Of a stretch of 64,000 nt of DNA, positions 26,208 to 35,940 are shown piece after piece. The stretch lies in assembly GCF_900172255.1 (NCBI RefSeq), contig NZ_FWFU01000001.1, positions 124,001-188,000 of the forward strand, read 5' to 3'. The notes beneath the pieces were generated by a model. It saw only the letters and a list, made by a program, of their open reading frames with translations. It did no database searches and was not told the DNA's origin. Position numbers and translations under genes: made by a program. Source of the DNA: Roseovarius halotolerans (GTDB lineage Bacteria > Pseudomonadota > Alphaproteobacteria > Rhodobacterales > Rhodobacteraceae). Numbering within the stretch: the first letter of the stretch is position 1; the number at the start of each line of letters is the position of its first letter.

Positions 26208-26237
26208 GCGTGCCGGAAAACATCCCTGACACGCGAA

Positions 26238-26262
26238 GGGGGCGGACCATTGGCCCGCCCCC
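26238..26262. terminator. hairpin between the BrnA-like gene and cold-shock gene 2
   Basis: An 8-bp stem GGGGGCGG / CCGCCCCC sits between convergent genes. Neither side has a full T tract, but position and strength suggest a shared transcript end. Confidence 0.55.
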
Positions 26263-26300
26263 AAAACATTCACCTGTCGCCGCTTGGGCGGTCAGTGGCC

Positions 26301-26507
26301 TCAGGCCAGCTGCAGGTTGGTCGCGCTTTCGCGGCCGTCACGGCCTGCTTCGACGTCGTAGGTCACTTTCTGGTCGTCGGCCAGGCCGGTCAGGCCCGAA
26401 CGCTCGACGGCGCTGATGTGAACGAAAACGTCTTTGCCGCCTGTTTCAGGCGCGATGAAGCCGAAGCCTTTGGTGGTGTTGAACCATTTCACGGTGCCGT
26501 TGGCCAT
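26301..26507 (-). CDS. cold-shock domain protein (paralogue 2)
   Basis: A 68-residue CspA-family protein with RNP1 KGFGFIAP and RNP2 VFVHISA. The open frame continues 84 codons upstream, but MANGTVKWF is the universal family start and GGAGA precedes it. It and the copy at 24534 are separated by only two genes and lie on the same strand, consistent with local duplication including the leader. Its leader is described at 26528-26581. Confidence 0.97.
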   Translation of the reverse strand: MANGTVKWFNTTKGFGFIAPETGGKDVFVHISAVERSGLTGLADDQKVTYDVEAGRDGRESATNLQLA

Positions 26508-26527
26508 CCGTAGTCTCCTAGATATAT

Positions 26528-26581
26528 GCTGCCCACGATATTGCGGCAGCCCGGCGTCGTCGTCTGGATCGATTGACTGAG
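26528..26581 (-). promoter_or_regulatory. conserved 5' leader of cold-shock gene 2
   Basis: Reading toward the gene: CTCAGTCAATCGATC (26581-26567), then GCCGGGCTGCCGCA, then a 23-nt hairpin GCTGCC/GGCAGC (26550-26528), then AGGAGA and the ATG. It matches the leader of cold-shock gene 1 block by block while loop and spacer bases differ. Confidence 0.7.
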
Positions 26582-26958
26582 CGCCGTTTGAAGGGAGACA
26601 GTGGGTCGAAAAAGAATAACTTAGCAGGGGCCATATGACAGATGCCCACAGTTCTGGCAAGTGAATTCGGTGGGGATGCCGGTAACGCGACGTTAACCGT
26701 GTCAGGGTTTGAGTGGCCCAGGTCATGCGACATCCGGCCCAGGATCGCGGGGCGCGCATCCGTCGTCATCACGGTCAATCTGTCGGCGCGGGGAGGCAGG
26801 CCACTGGTCGAGGCGGGTGCCGGACGGCGCGCCGCCCGATCAACTCCATGCGGCCTTGCCCCAGTTCCCGGTGATCCGGGCGGAGCAAGATGCCGCTGTG
26901 CACCCCGGCCTGCGGGATGCGGGGGCGCGGGCGGGAGGACATCCCGCCGACGCGGTGC
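26582..26958. other. about 375-bp intergenic stretch upstream of cold-shock gene 2
   Basis: No convincing gene is present; the open frames crossing it have compositions of translated noncoding GC-rich DNA. The part nearest the cold-shock leader (26600-26640) is relatively AT-rich and should contain that gene's promoter. The remainder ends at the ettA stop codon. Confidence 0.5.
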
Positions 26959-28614
26959 CTAGCGCGCGAACTTCTTGTGCTTGATCCGCTTGGGTTCAAG
27001 GGCGTCCGGCCCGAGACGGCGTTTCTTGTCTTCCTCGTAATCCTCGAAATTGCCCTCGAACCATTCCACATGCGCCTCGCCCTCGAAGGCGAGGATATGG
27101 GTGCAGATCCGGTCGAGGAAGAAACGGTCGTGGCTGATGACCACGGCGCAGCCGGCGAAATCCACCAGCGCGTCCTCGAGTGCGCGCAGGGTTTCGACAT
27201 CGAGATCGTTTGTCGGTTCGTCGAGCAGCAGCACGTTGCCGCCCGATTTCAGCAGCCGCGCCATGTGGACACGGTTGCGTTCACCCCCTGACAGGAGCGA
27301 GACCTTTTTCTGCTGGTCGCCGCCCTTGAAGTTGAAGGCGGAGCAGTAAGCGCGCGAATTCATCTGCGCATCGCCCAGCTGGATGATCTCGGCGCCGCCA
27401 GTGATCGCCTCCCAGACCGTCTCGCCATCCTTGAGGTCGTCGCGGGACTGGTCCACGTAGCTGAGCTTGACCGTGTCGCCATACTCGACCGTGCCTTCGT
27501 CGGGCGCTTCCTGCCCAGTCAGCACCTTGAACAGCGTCGACTTGCCCGCGCCGTTGGGGCCGATTACCCCGACGATACCGCCAGGCGGCAGCGAGAAGCT
27601 CAGATCCTCGATCAACAGCTTGTCGCCCATATGCTTCTTGAGGCCCTCGACTTCGATCACCTTCGAGCCAAGACGCGGCCCGTTGGGGATGACGATCTGG
27701 GCGCGCGCCAGTTTCTCGCGCTCGGACTGGTTGGCGAGGTCGTTATAGGCGTTGATCCGGGCCTTGGACTTGGCCTGCCGGGCCTTCTGGCCCTGACGCA
27801 TCCATTCCAGCTCGCGTTCCAGCGTCTTCTGGCGTGACTTGTCCTCGCGCGCCTCCTGCTGAAGGCGCTTGGCCTTCTGTTCCAGCCATGCGGAGTAATT
27901 GCCCTCGTAGGGGATGCCGCGGCCACGGTCGAGTTCGAGGATCCAGCCGGTGATGTCATCCAGGAAATAGCGGTCATGGGTGACGATCAGGATGGTGCCC
28001 TTGTAGTCGATCAGGTGCTGTTGCAGCCAGGCGATGGTTTCGGCGTCGAGGTGGTTGGTCGGTTCGTCCAGCAGCAGCATGTCGGGCGCTTCGAGAAGCA
28101 GCTTGCACAGCGCGACGCGACGCTTTTCGCCGCCCGAGAGGCTGGTGACGTCGGCGTCGTCGGGCGGACAGCGCAGCGCCTCTAGGCTGACATCGATCTG
28201 GGCATCCAGATCCCAGAGGTTCTGGCTGTCGATCTCGTCCTGGAGGGCTGCCATCTCGTCGGCGGTCTCGTCCGAGTAGTTCATCGCCAGCTCGTTGAAG
28301 CGGTCGAGCTTGGCCTTTTTCTCGGCGACGCCCAGCATGACGTTCTCGCGCACGCTCAGATTCGGATCCAGTTCGGGTTCCTGGGGGAGGTAGCCGACCT
28401 TGGCGCCCTCGGCGGCCCAGGCCTCGCCTGTGAAATCGGTGTCGAGTCCGGCCATGATCTTCATCAGGGTCGATTTACCCGCGCCGTTCGGGCCGACGAC
28501 GCCGATCTTCACGCCCGGCAGGAAGCTGAGATGGATGTTCTCGAAGCATTTCTTGCCGCCGGGATAGGTCTTGGAGACGCCCTGCATGTGATAGACGTAT
28601 TGATAGGCTGCCAT
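26959..28614 (-). CDS. ettA: energy-dependent translational throttle protein (ABC-F)
   Basis: A 551-residue soluble ABC-F ATPase that binds the ribosomal E site and gates early elongation according to energy state. Two nucleotide-binding domains each show Walker A (GPNGAGKST near 39 and 357), signature LSGGE and Walker B (LLLDEPTNHLD; LLLDEPTNDLD). The linker region is lysine-rich. No membrane segments exist. The ATG at 28614 has AGGAGCGG upstream; the longer frame to 28683 adds non-family residues. The neighbouring MarR-GNAT gene is upstream on the same strand with a 92-bp gap. Confidence 0.95.
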   Translation of the reverse strand: MAAYQYVYHMQGVSKTYPGGKKCFENIHLSFLPGVKIGVVGPNGAGKSTLMKIMAGLDTDFTGEAWAAEGAKVGYLPQEPELDPNLSVRENVMLGVAEKKAKLDRFNELAMNYSDETADEMAALQDEIDSQNLWDLDAQIDVSLEALRCPPDDADVTSLSGGEKRRVALCKLLLEAPDMLLLDEPTNHLDAETIAWLQQHLIDYKGTILIVTHDRYFLDDITGWILELDRGRGIPYEGNYSAWLEQKAKRLQQEAREDKSRQKTLERELEWMRQGQKARQAKSKARINAYNDLANQSEREKLARAQIVIPNGPRLGSKVIEVEGLKKHMGDKLLIEDLSFSLPPGGIVGVIGPNGAGKSTLFKVLTGQEAPDEGTVEYGDTVKLSYVDQSRDDLKDGETVWEAITGGAEIIQLGDAQMNSRAYCSAFNFKGGDQQKKVSLLSGGERNRVHMARLLKSGGNVLLLDEPTNDLDVETLRALEDALVDFAGCAVVISHDRFFLDRICTHILAFEGEAHVEWFEGNFEDYEEDKKRRLGPDALEPKRIKHKKFAR

Positions 28615-28706
28615 CTGTTGTCCGCTCCTGATGGGTGAACGTATGTTGCGGGCCGTGATAGCCGAGGCGGCGCGCAGGAGCAATCACCCAAGGGCGTCGC
28701 GCCGCG

Positions 28707-29582
28707 TCAGAGGGTTTTTTCAAAGAAGTGGTCTGGGTAGGGGTCGTCGTTGAAACGGTCGATCTCGGTCCAGCCGCTGTTGCGGTAGAGGGCGACGGCC
28801 TCGGGCAGGGCGGAGTTGGTATCGAGCCGCAGCGTGGTGATGCCAAGGTCGCGGGCGGCAGATTCGATTTCGGCCATGAGTCGGTGCGCAAGGCCCATGC
28901 CGCGGGCGGCGGGCGCGACCCAGAGGCGCTTGATCTCGCCATAGCCGAGATCGGTGCCCTTGAGGCCGACGCAGCCGATCGGCAGCCCGTCCGAGAGCGC
29001 CAGGACGAAGGCGCCGCGCGGCGCGATCATGTCGCCCGCGTCCGGGTCGCAGCTGAGGTTGACGTCAAAGCCGGTCTCGAAGCGGCGGGCGAGTTCGGCG
29101 TAGTAGGATTCGAGGCAATGGCGGGCATCGTCATGGCGCGGGTCGATGCGTGTGAAGGTCACACGGTCACGCCCGAGCGCCGAGGCGATCAGGTCCATCG
29201 CGGCGAGCAGGGTTTCGGGATTCGGGTGGCGATCCAGCAGCTTGCGGGCGCGGTCGTTCGAGAGGGCGTCATAGGCTTCGAGCTCGCGCCGGCCCCTGTC
29301 GGTCAGCCGGGCGACGCGGCGGCGGCCGTCGTCGGGGGAGGCTGCAAGCGTGATCAGCCCCTCGTCCTGCAGCGTGCCGAGATAGCGGCTGAGCAGGGCC
29401 TTTTCGAGGTCGAGCGCGTCGCGCACGCTTTCCAGGTCAGCGCCGTCAAAGCCGATGGCATGAAGGACGCGCGCCGCCCCGAGCGGCCGCCCGCGACCCA
29501 GAAAGGACGTGTCCAGAACGCCGGTTTCACGTGTCACAGCCCGGTTGAAGCGACGAATGCGGGAGATCGGATCGAGACTCAT
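28707..29582 (-). CDS. MarR-type helix-turn-helix fused to GNAT acetyltransferase
   Basis: A 291-residue two-domain protein. Residues about 1-140 form a MarR winged helix (with LLSRYLGTLQDEGLI and the wing DDGRRRVARLT). Residues about 145-290 form a GNAT fold with the acetyl-CoA loop VAPAARGMGLAHRLM. The fusion is recurrent in proteobacteria, with regulator and small-molecule acetylation in one chain; ligand and substrate are unknown. A dyad at 29585-29604 touches its start codon, suggesting autorepression. It is divergent from nadD. Confidence 0.9.
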   Translation of the reverse strand: MSLDPISRIRRFNRAVTRETGVLDTSFLGRGRPLGAARVLHAIGFDGADLESVRDALDLEKALLSRYLGTLQDEGLITLAASPDDGRRRVARLTDRGRRELEAYDALSNDRARKLLDRHPNPETLLAAMDLIASALGRDRVTFTRIDPRHDDARHCLESYYAELARRFETGFDVNLSCDPDAGDMIAPRGAFVLALSDGLPIGCVGLKGTDLGYGEIKRLWVAPAARGMGLAHRLMAEIESAARDLGITTLRLDTNSALPEAVALYRNSGWTEIDRFNDDPYPDHFFEKTL

Positions 29583-29584
29583 GG

Positions 29585-29604
29585 TGGTTTACTATGGTAA
29601 ACTA
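29585..29604. promoter_or_regulatory. probable operator for the MarR-GNAT protein
   Basis: TGGTTTAC-TATG-GTAAACTA is a dyad with 7 of 8 matching positions per arm, in the size range of MarR operators. It abuts the MarR-GNAT start codon and lies 62 bp before nadD, so binding could affect both genes. Confidence 0.6.
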
Positions 29605-29665
29605 TTTGCTGCTGTCAATCGCGGCTTGGCGCTTGACAGTGGCTTGGTGCCAAGGTGATGGAAGC

Positions 29666-30301
29666 ATGATGAAAATCGCGCTGCCACATATACGCCCCGG
29701 CCAGGTTGTCGGGCTGTTGGGGGGATCCTTTGATCCGCCCCATGCGGGGCATGTGCATATCAGCCGCGAGGCGCTGCGGCGTTTTGGACTTGATCGGGTG
29801 TGGTGGCTGGTCAGTCCGGGCAATCCGCTCAAGGCGCAGGGACCTGCTCCGCTGGAGCGGCGGATGGAGGCCTGCCGCGAGATCGTCGATCATCCCCGTA
29901 TCGCGGTCACCGATGTCGAGGCACAGCTTGGCACGCGTTACACCGCCCAGACCCTGCGATTGCTGCAGGATGCCCGGCCCGGTGTCCGGTTCGTCTGGCT
30001 GATGGGCGCGGACAACCTTGTGCAGTTCGATCAATGGCAGGATTGGCACGACATCATGAACCGCGTGCCGGTGGGGGTGCTGGCCCGGCCGGGACAGCGG
30101 ATTTCGGCGCGCATGTCGAAGGCCGCGAAGGTATATGGCTTCGCCCGCCTGCCCACGCGCGACAGTCGCTTCCTCGGGCAGAGCCGCGCGCCTGCCTGGT
30201 GCTTTGTGAACGTGCCGATGATCGCGCTGTCATCGACGCGGCTCAGGCGACAGGGCGAATGGCCGCATTCGAGAGACGGCCAGGCCGAAACTTATCCGTG
30301 A
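29666..30301 (+). CDS. nadD: nicotinate-nucleotide adenylyltransferase
   Basis: A 211-residue enzyme making deamido-NAD+ from nicotinate mononucleotide and ATP, the substrate for NadE. The nucleotide-binding GGSFDPPHAGHVHI lies at residues 19-32 and the C-terminal ISSTRIR-like motif is LSSTRLR. Tandem ATG codons at 29666 and 29669 are both possible starts. Upstream codons of the longer frame lie in the operator region. It precedes dacB by 42 bp. Confidence 0.95.
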   Translation: MMKIALPHIRPGQVVGLLGGSFDPPHAGHVHISREALRRFGLDRVWWLVSPGNPLKAQGPAPLERRMEACREIVDHPRIAVTDVEAQLGTRYTAQTLRLLQDARPGVRFVWLMGADNLVQFDQWQDWHDIMNRVPVGVLARPGQRISARMSKAAKVYGFARLPTRDSRFLGQSRAPAWCFVNVPMIALSSTRLRRQGEWPHSRDGQAETYP

Positions 30302-30343
30302 ATCCGATTGTCTCGGGGGCCCTGCTCGGCTTATTTTCGCCCT

Positions 30344-31855
30344 ATGAGCAGATCGGTATCGAGACGACTTTTCCTGGGAAGCGCGCTGGGCGCCATCGGC
30401 GCACTGACGCAGCTGGCCGGTTCGGGCGCCTGGGCCGCCGCGCCTGCGGTGTCGCTGCGCCCGCAAGCACGCCCGGGCAGCAAGGCGGCGCGGGTCGCAC
30501 CGGGCGCGGAGACGTTGATCGAGGCGGCGAACCTGGGCGGCGATGTCACCTTTGCGGTGATGGATGTGAAAACCGGGTTGATGCTGGAGACGCGCGGCGC
30601 ACATGACGGGTTGCCCCCGGCGAGCGTCACGAAATCGGTGACGGCGCTTTATGCGTTGGACATGCTTGGTGGAGACTATCGTTTCAGCACGCGGCTGGTC
30701 GCGACCGGCCCGGTCCAGAACGGGGTCATCAAGGGCGATCTGATCCTGGCGGGCGGCGGTGATCCGACGCTGGATACCGATGCGCTGGCGGAGATGGCAG
30801 CCGATCTCAAGCGCAAGGGCGTGCGCGCTGTCGAGGGGCGGTTTCACGTCTGGGGCGGGGCGCTGCCCTTTGAGCGGACGATCGACCCGACCCAGCCCGA
30901 GCATGTCGGTTACAACCCGTCGATTTCGGGAATAAACCTGAATTTCAACCGGGTGCATTTCGAGTGGAAGCGCGGCGGCAGTGGCTATCAGGTGACGATG
31001 GATGCGCGGGCGCGCGCTTATCGCCCGGCGGTCACGATCGCGCGTATGGCGGTGTCAAAGCGCGAGGGCCCGGTTTATACCTATCGCGACGGCGGCGACC
31101 ACGATTCATGGACGGTGGCGAATACGGCGCTGGGCAATGGCGGGTCGCGCTGGCTGCCGGTGCGCAAGCCCGAGGCCTATGCGGCCGAGGTGTTCGCGAC
31201 GCTGGCGCGCTCGCACGGGATCGTCCTTGAAAGGGGCGCCGCGCTGCGCGAACCCCCGCGGGGCGATGCGCTGGTCGTGCACCAAAGCGCTCCGTTGCGC
31301 GAAGTGCTGCGCGACATGCTTAAATATTCCAACAACATGACCGCCGAGCTGGTCGGGATGACCGCCAGCGCGAAACGCGTGGGGCGGGCGCAGTCGCTGT
31401 CGGCGTCGGCGCGGGAAATGAGCCGCTGGGCGCGCACCGAGCTGGGCATGGAGGGGGCGTCGCTGGTCGATCATTCGGGGCTGGGCGAGAAATCGCGGCT
31501 GAGCGCCGGGGCGCTTGCACGGGCGATGGTCAAGGCGCATCGCGACGGGCAGCTGCGCGCGATCCTGAAGGACATTCCGCTGCGGGACGCTAGTGGCTCG
31601 ATCAACAAACGACACCCGGTCAAGGTGGTGGCGAAGACCGGCACGCTTTATTTCGTGAGTTCGCTGGCGGGCTATATGACCGCGCCGGACGGCACAGAGC
31701 TGGCCTTCGCGATTCTGGCAGCGAACCACACCCGCCGCCGGCAGGCGGACCTTCGGGCGGCTGGCCGTCCGCCGGGTGCCGCGAGCTGGAACGCTCGCGC
31801 CAAGGGTTTGCAGCAGGCGCTGATCGAGCGCTGGAGCACGGTCTACGGCGCTTAG
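30344..31855 (+). CDS. dacB: D-alanyl-D-alanine carboxypeptidase/endopeptidase (PBP4 type)
   Basis: A 503-residue class C penicillin-binding protein that trims or cuts peptidoglycan cross-links in the periplasm. Active-site motifs are S94-V-T-K97 in ASVTKS, S329-N-N331 and K431-T-G433. The signal region SRRLFLGSALGAIGAL, residues 6-21, carries a twin arginine, suggesting Tat export, which is unusual for this family. The ATG at 30344 is chosen because the preceding 12 codons have no family sequence. It follows nadD closely and converges on glpR. Confidence 0.93.
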   Translation: MSRSVSRRLFLGSALGAIGALTQLAGSGAWAAAPAVSLRPQARPGSKAARVAPGAETLIEAANLGGDVTFAVMDVKTGLMLETRGAHDGLPPASVTKSVTALYALDMLGGDYRFSTRLVATGPVQNGVIKGDLILAGGGDPTLDTDALAEMAADLKRKGVRAVEGRFHVWGGALPFERTIDPTQPEHVGYNPSISGINLNFNRVHFEWKRGGSGYQVTMDARARAYRPAVTIARMAVSKREGPVYTYRDGGDHDSWTVANTALGNGGSRWLPVRKPEAYAAEVFATLARSHGIVLERGAALREPPRGDALVVHQSAPLREVLRDMLKYSNNMTAELVGMTASAKRVGRAQSLSASAREMSRWARTELGMEGASLVDHSGLGEKSRLSAGALARAMVKAHRDGQLRAILKDIPLRDASGSINKRHPVKVVAKTGTLYFVSSLAGYMTAPDGTELAFAILAANHTRRRQADLRAAGRPPGAASWNARAKGLQQALIERWSTVYGA

Positions 31856-31864
31856 GCGCGCGGC

Positions 31865-32629
31865 TCAGGGATGGGCCACGCAGACACGGGTACCCCATTC
31901 ACGGCAGCGTTCCGCCAGCGGCGCGGTCAGGGGGCTGTCAGTGAAGAACTGGTCGATATCGCGCAGGGAGCCGATCCGCATCGGAGCGCTGCGCGCGAAC
32001 TTGGAATGATCGGCTACGAGGATGCATTCACGCGAGCGGCTGAGCAGGGTCTGGCCGACGATCACCTCCTGCATGTCGAAATCGAGCATGTCGCCATCCG
32101 GATCGAGCGCCGAACAGCCAAGGATCGCATGGTCGAACTTGAAATTGCCGATGGTACGGGCGGTCAATGCGCCCACCAGCCCGCGATCCGAACGCCGCAG
32201 CGTGCCGCCCGCGACCACGATCTCGCAGGTTTCATTGGCCTGCAGGATCTGCGCGACATTCATGTTGTTGGTGACCACCATCAGGTTTTCATGCCCCAGC
32301 AGGGCGTGGGCCACGGCCTCGGCGGTGGTGCCGATATCGAGGAACAGCGAAGCATTGTCGGGGATCGTCGCGGCACAGGCGCGGGCGATGGCCTGTTTGG
32401 CGCTGCCATGAAGGCGGCGGCGTTCCTCGTAGAGGATGTTGCTGACGCCGGAGGGGAGGACCGCGCCGCCATGGACACGCTCGAGCAGGCCGGCATCCGA
32501 AAGCTCGCTGAGGTCGCGGCGAATGGTCTGGACTGTCACGCCGAAATGAGCGGCCAGCCCGTCGACGGTGACCTTGCCCGCACTGCGGGCGATTTCGAGA
32601 ATGTCGGGCTGTCGGATGCTTTGGGGCAA
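31865..32629 (-). CDS. glpR: DeoR-family repressor, probably GlpR
   Basis: A 254-residue regulator with an N-terminal DeoR helix-turn-helix (about 6-60, with GVTVQTIRRDLSELSDAGLLERVHGG) and a C-terminal sugar-phosphate isomerase-like sensor domain (FLDIGTTAEAVAHAL). In this context, divergent from glpD-glpK, the effector should be glycerol-3-phosphate, as in E. coli GlpR. Two pairs of 10-bp-spaced TTCG repeats in the divergent region (32654-32761) are likely operators. Identification as GlpR is from neighbourhood. Confidence 0.88.
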   Translation of the reverse strand: MPQSIRQPDILEIARSAGKVTVDGLAAHFGVTVQTIRRDLSELSDAGLLERVHGGAVLPSGVSNILYEERRRLHGSAKQAIARACAATIPDNASLFLDIGTTAEAVAHALLGHENLMVVTNNMNVAQILQANETCEIVVAGGTLRRSDRGLVGALTARTIGNFKFDHAILGCSALDPDGDMLDFDMQEVIVGQTLLSRSRECILVADHSKFARSAPMRIGSLRDIDQFFTDSPLTAPLAERCREWGTRVCVAHP

Positions 32630-32653
32630 GGGGTGCTCGGGTATCTTGATGAT

Positions 32654-32761
32654 TTGTTCGAGTATGTTCGTTTTATGATGATTAGCAAGCCTGAATCGGG
32701 CAAATTAGCCATTATGTGGCGAAAATAGAATGCAGAATCGGCAAAAACGAAAGAAAACGAA
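32654..32761. promoter_or_regulatory. probable GlpR operators between glpR and glpD
   Basis: TGTTCG repeats 10 bp apart at 32655-32660 and 32665-32670, the second extended as TTCGTTTT. On the other strand TTCGTTTT repeats 10 bp apart at 32761-32754 and 32751-32744. The two pairs point toward each other about 90 bp apart. DeoR-family repressors commonly bind such one-turn-spaced repeats, and ATGTTCG is the E. coli GlpR half-site. Confidence 0.6.
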
Positions 32762-32812
32762 TGCCACGGATTGACTCTGTCTGCGGGGCCATGCTTGCGT
32801 GTGCTGGTCGGC

Positions 32813-34459
32813 ATGGGAACGAAAGGGCAGCAGGTGGAAGACGCGCGAGGCAAGGATCCGGTCGATCTTTTCGTGATCGGCGGCGGGATCAATGGCTGCG
32901 GCATCGCGCGGGATGCCGCGGGGCGGGGTCTGAGCGTGGAACTCGCCGAGATGAACGACCTGGCCTCGGCGACATCATCGGCCTCGACCAAGCTGTTTCA
33001 CGGCGGGCTGCGTTATCTTGAATATTTTGAATTCCGGCTGGTGCGAGAGGCGCTGATCGAACGCGAAACGCTGCTGCGGGCGATGCCCCATATCAGCTGG
33101 CCGATGCGCTTCGTTCTGCCGTTGCATGAGGGGATGCGGTTCGAGGGCGAGACGCCGGCGTCGAAGCTGCTCAATCGGGTGATGCCCTGGATGAAGGGAC
33201 GGCGGCCGGCCTGGATGATCCGGCTGGGGCTGTTCATCTATGATCATCTGGGCGGGCGGAAGATCCTGCCGGGAACGCGAGCGGTGGACCTGACGGCGGA
33301 TCGCGCGGGCGTTGCGCTGAAGGGCAAGTTCAAGCGCGCCTTCGAGTATTCGGATTGCTGGATCGAAGACAGCCGCCTCGTGGTGCTGAATGCGCGCGAT
33401 GCAGAGGCGCGGGGGGCGGTCATCCGCACACGCGTCAAGGTGGTGTCGGCGCGTCGCGAGGGCGGGGTCTGGGCGATCACGCTTGAAGATGGCGAGACCA
33501 GCGCGCGCACCACGACACGGGCGCGCGCGCTGATCAATGCGGCTGGCCCATGGGTGGGCGAGGTGATCGAGGCGGCGCTTGGGCGAGATGCCAGTGCGGG
33601 GCAGGGTGTGCGGCTGGTGCGGGGCAGCCATATCGTGACACGGCGGCTATTCGATCACGACCGCAGCTATTTCTTTCAGGGAAGCGACGGGCGGATCATC
33701 TTTGCGATCCCCTATGAGCGAGATTTCACGTTGATCGGCACCACCGATGCCGAACACGAGGACCCCGAGACCCCGCCGGTCTGCACGCCGCAAGAGGCGG
33801 ACTACCTGTGCCGTTTCGCGTCGGAGTATTTCGCGCATCCGGTGACGCGGGAGGACATCGTCTGGAGCTACTCGGGTGTGCGGCCGCTTTATGACGACGG
33901 CGCGGCATCGGCGACGGCGGCGACGCGCGATTACGTGCTGAAGCTGGAGCAGAGGGACGACGGCGCGCCGTTGCTCAATGTCTTCGGCGGCAAGATCACG
34001 ACCTACCGCAAGCTCGCCGAGTCGGCGATGGGCAAGCTGGCGCCGTTCTTCGAGGGGCTGCAAGGCGACTGGACCGCGGGGGTGGCGCTGCCGGGGGGCG
34101 ATTTCGCGGTTGATGCCGTCGCGCGCCTGACCGCGGATCTCTGCGCGGCCTATCCGTTTCTTGACGAAGCCTGGGCCGGACGGTTGATCAGGGCCTATGG
34201 CACCGAGGCGCAGGCGATGCTGGGCGATGCGGGTGCTGCGGGCGATCTGGGGAGGGATTTCGGCGCGACCCTCAGTGAACGCGAGGTGGACTGGCTGATG
34301 CGCCGGGAATATGCGCGCAGCGCCGAGGACGTGCTCTGGCGGCGCAGCAAGCTGGGGCTGCGGATGAAAGCGGGCGAAATCGCCGCGCTGGACGCATGGA
34401 TGGCCGAGCGACGCGCGTCGCGCCATAATGAGCCCGCCGCCACCGGAGGAGAGACATGA
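32813..34459 (+). CDS. glpD: glycerol-3-phosphate dehydrogenase (flavoprotein, aerobic type)
   Basis: A 548-residue FAD enzyme oxidising glycerol-3-phosphate to dihydroxyacetone phosphate and passing electrons to quinone at the inner membrane. The FAD motif [19 protein letters not shown] lies near residues 21-39 and the second FAD-binding region is [17 protein letters not shown]. The start is uncertain: ATG 32813 has a poor ribosome site, and GTG 32834, preceded by AAAGGGCAG, would give 541 residues. It overlaps glpK by 4 bases (ATGA). Confidence 0.95.
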   Translation: MGTKGQQVEDARGKDPVDLFVIGGGINGCGIARDAAGRGLSVELAEMNDLASATSSASTKLFHGGLRYLEYFEFRLVREALIERETLLRAMPHISWPMRFVLPLHEGMRFEGETPASKLLNRVMPWMKGRRPAWMIRLGLFIYDHLGGRKILPGTRAVDLTADRAGVALKGKFKRAFEYSDCWIEDSRLVVLNARDAEARGAVIRTRVKVVSARREGGVWAITLEDGETSARTTTRARALINAAGPWVGEVIEAALGRDASAGQGVRLVRGSHIVTRRLFDHDRSYFFQGSDGRIIFAIPYERDFTLIGTTDAEHEDPETPPVCTPQEADYLCRFASEYFAHPVTREDIVWSYSGVRPLYDDGAASATAATRDYVLKLEQRDDGAPLLNVFGGKITTYRKLAESAMGKLAPFFEGLQGDWTAGVALPGGDFAVDAVARLTADLCAAYPFLDEAWAGRLIRAYGTEAQAMLGDAGAAGDLGRDFGATLSEREVDWLMRREYARSAEDVLWRRSKLGLRMKAGEIAALDAWMAERRASRHNEPAATGGET

Positions 34460-35940
34460 GCCACATCCTTGCCATCGACCAGGGCACCACGTCGAGCCGC
34501 GCCATTCTCTTTGACGATCAGATGCGGCTGAAGGCCACCGCGCAGGAAGAGTTTCGCCAGATCTATCCCGAATCGGGCTGGGTCGAGCATGACCCCAACG
34601 ACCTTTGGTCGACCACCGCGGGCACCTGTCGCGCTGTGATCGAGCGCGCGGGGCTGACGGTGGCGGATATCGCTGCCATCGGCATCACCAATCAACGCGA
34701 GACCACGCTGGTCTGGGACCGGAACACCGGCGCGCCGGTTTACAACGCCATCGTCTGGCAGGACCGGCGCACCGCCGCGCTGTGCCGCAGCTTGCGCGAT
34801 GCTGGGCATGAAGCGGCGGTGAGCGAACGCACCGGGCTGTTGCTGGACCCGTATTTTTCGGGAACCAAGCTGAAATGGATCCTCGACAATGTGGAGGGCG
34901 CCCGTGCCCGCGCCGAAAAGGGCGAGCTGCTGTTCGGGACGGTCGACAGTTTCCTGATCTGGAAGCTGACCGGCGGCAAGGTGCATGCGACAGACGCGAC
35001 CAATGCCGCGCGCACTCTGCTTTACGACATTCGCAATGGTCGCTGGAGCGGCACAATCTGCGAGATGCTGGATATCCCTATGGCCATGCTGCCGGAGGTG
35101 CGTGACAGCGCGGGGCATTTCGGCATGGTGCGCGACGATCTGTTCGGGCGCGAGATTCCCATTCGCGGGGTTGCAGGGGATCAGCAGGCGGCGACGCTGG
35201 GGCAGGCCTGTTTCCAACCCGGAATGATGAAATCAACTTACGGCACAGGCTGTTTCGCGCTGCTCAATACCGGGGATACACCGGTGACATCAAAGAACCG
35301 CCTGCTGACGACCATCGCCTATCAGCTGGACGGCAAGCCGACCTATGCACTTGAAGGCTCGATCTTCATCGCGGGGGCGGTGGTGCAATGGCTGCGCGAC
35401 GGGCTGAAGATCATCCGCGACGCCAGGGAAACGCAGCCGCTGGCACAACAGGCCGATCCCGGCCAGAACGTCGTGCTGGTGCCGGCCTTTACCGGGCTTG
35501 GCGCACCCTACTGGAACGCCGAGTGCAGAGGCGCGATATTCGGTCTGACGCGTAACTCGCGCCCCGAGGAATTCGCCCGCGCCGCGCTGGAAAGCGTCGG
35601 GTTCCAGACTCGCGACCTGTTGGACGCGATGCGAAGCGATTGGGCCGGGCAGGGCGACGCCGTCCTGCGCGTCGATGGCGGCATGAGCGCATCGGATTGG
35701 ACGATGCAGTTTCTTTCGGACATCATCGACGCACCGGTGGATCGCCCCGAGGTTCTGGAAACCACGGCGCTGGGCGCGGCGTGGCTCGCGGGGATGCAAT
35801 CAGGGCTTTACCCGGATGCGGCGGCATTCGCTGGAACATGGGCGCTGGAGCGCCAGTTCACCCCGGCGATGGACGAAGGCGAGCGCACGCGAAAATATGA
35901 CGCCTGGAAGCGCGCGGTCGCAGCGACGCAGTCACTCTGA
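34456..35940 (+). CDS. glpK: glycerol kinase
   Basis: A 494-residue FGGY kinase phosphorylating glycerol to glycerol-3-phosphate. The N-terminal ATP-binding loop is [15 protein letters not shown] (residues 6-20), and the FGGY signatures are present around [11 protein letters not shown] and [18 protein letters not shown] precedes the ATG, which overlaps the glpD stop. The two form a translationally coupled operon. The glycerol-3-phosphate ABC importer often found in alphaproteobacterial glp clusters is absent here. Confidence 0.97.
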   Translation: MSHILAIDQGTTSSRAILFDDQMRLKATAQEEFRQIYPESGWVEHDPNDLWSTTAGTCRAVIERAGLTVADIAAIGITNQRETTLVWDRNTGAPVYNAIVWQDRRTAALCRSLRDAGHEAAVSERTGLLLDPYFSGTKLKWILDNVEGARARAEKGELLFGTVDSFLIWKLTGGKVHATDATNAARTLLYDIRNGRWSGTICEMLDIPMAMLPEVRDSAGHFGMVRDDLFGREIPIRGVAGDQQAATLGQACFQPGMMKSTYGTGCFALLNTGDTPVTSKNRLLTTIAYQLDGKPTYALEGSIFIAGAVVQWLRDGLKIIRDARETQPLAQQADPGQNVVLVPAFTGLGAPYWNAECRGAIFGLTRNSRPEEFARAALESVGFQTRDLLDAMRSDWAGQGDAVLRVDGGMSASDWTMQFLSDIIDAPVDRPEVLETTALGAAWLAGMQSGLYPDAAAFAGTWALERQFTPAMDEGERTRKYDAWKRAVAATQSL

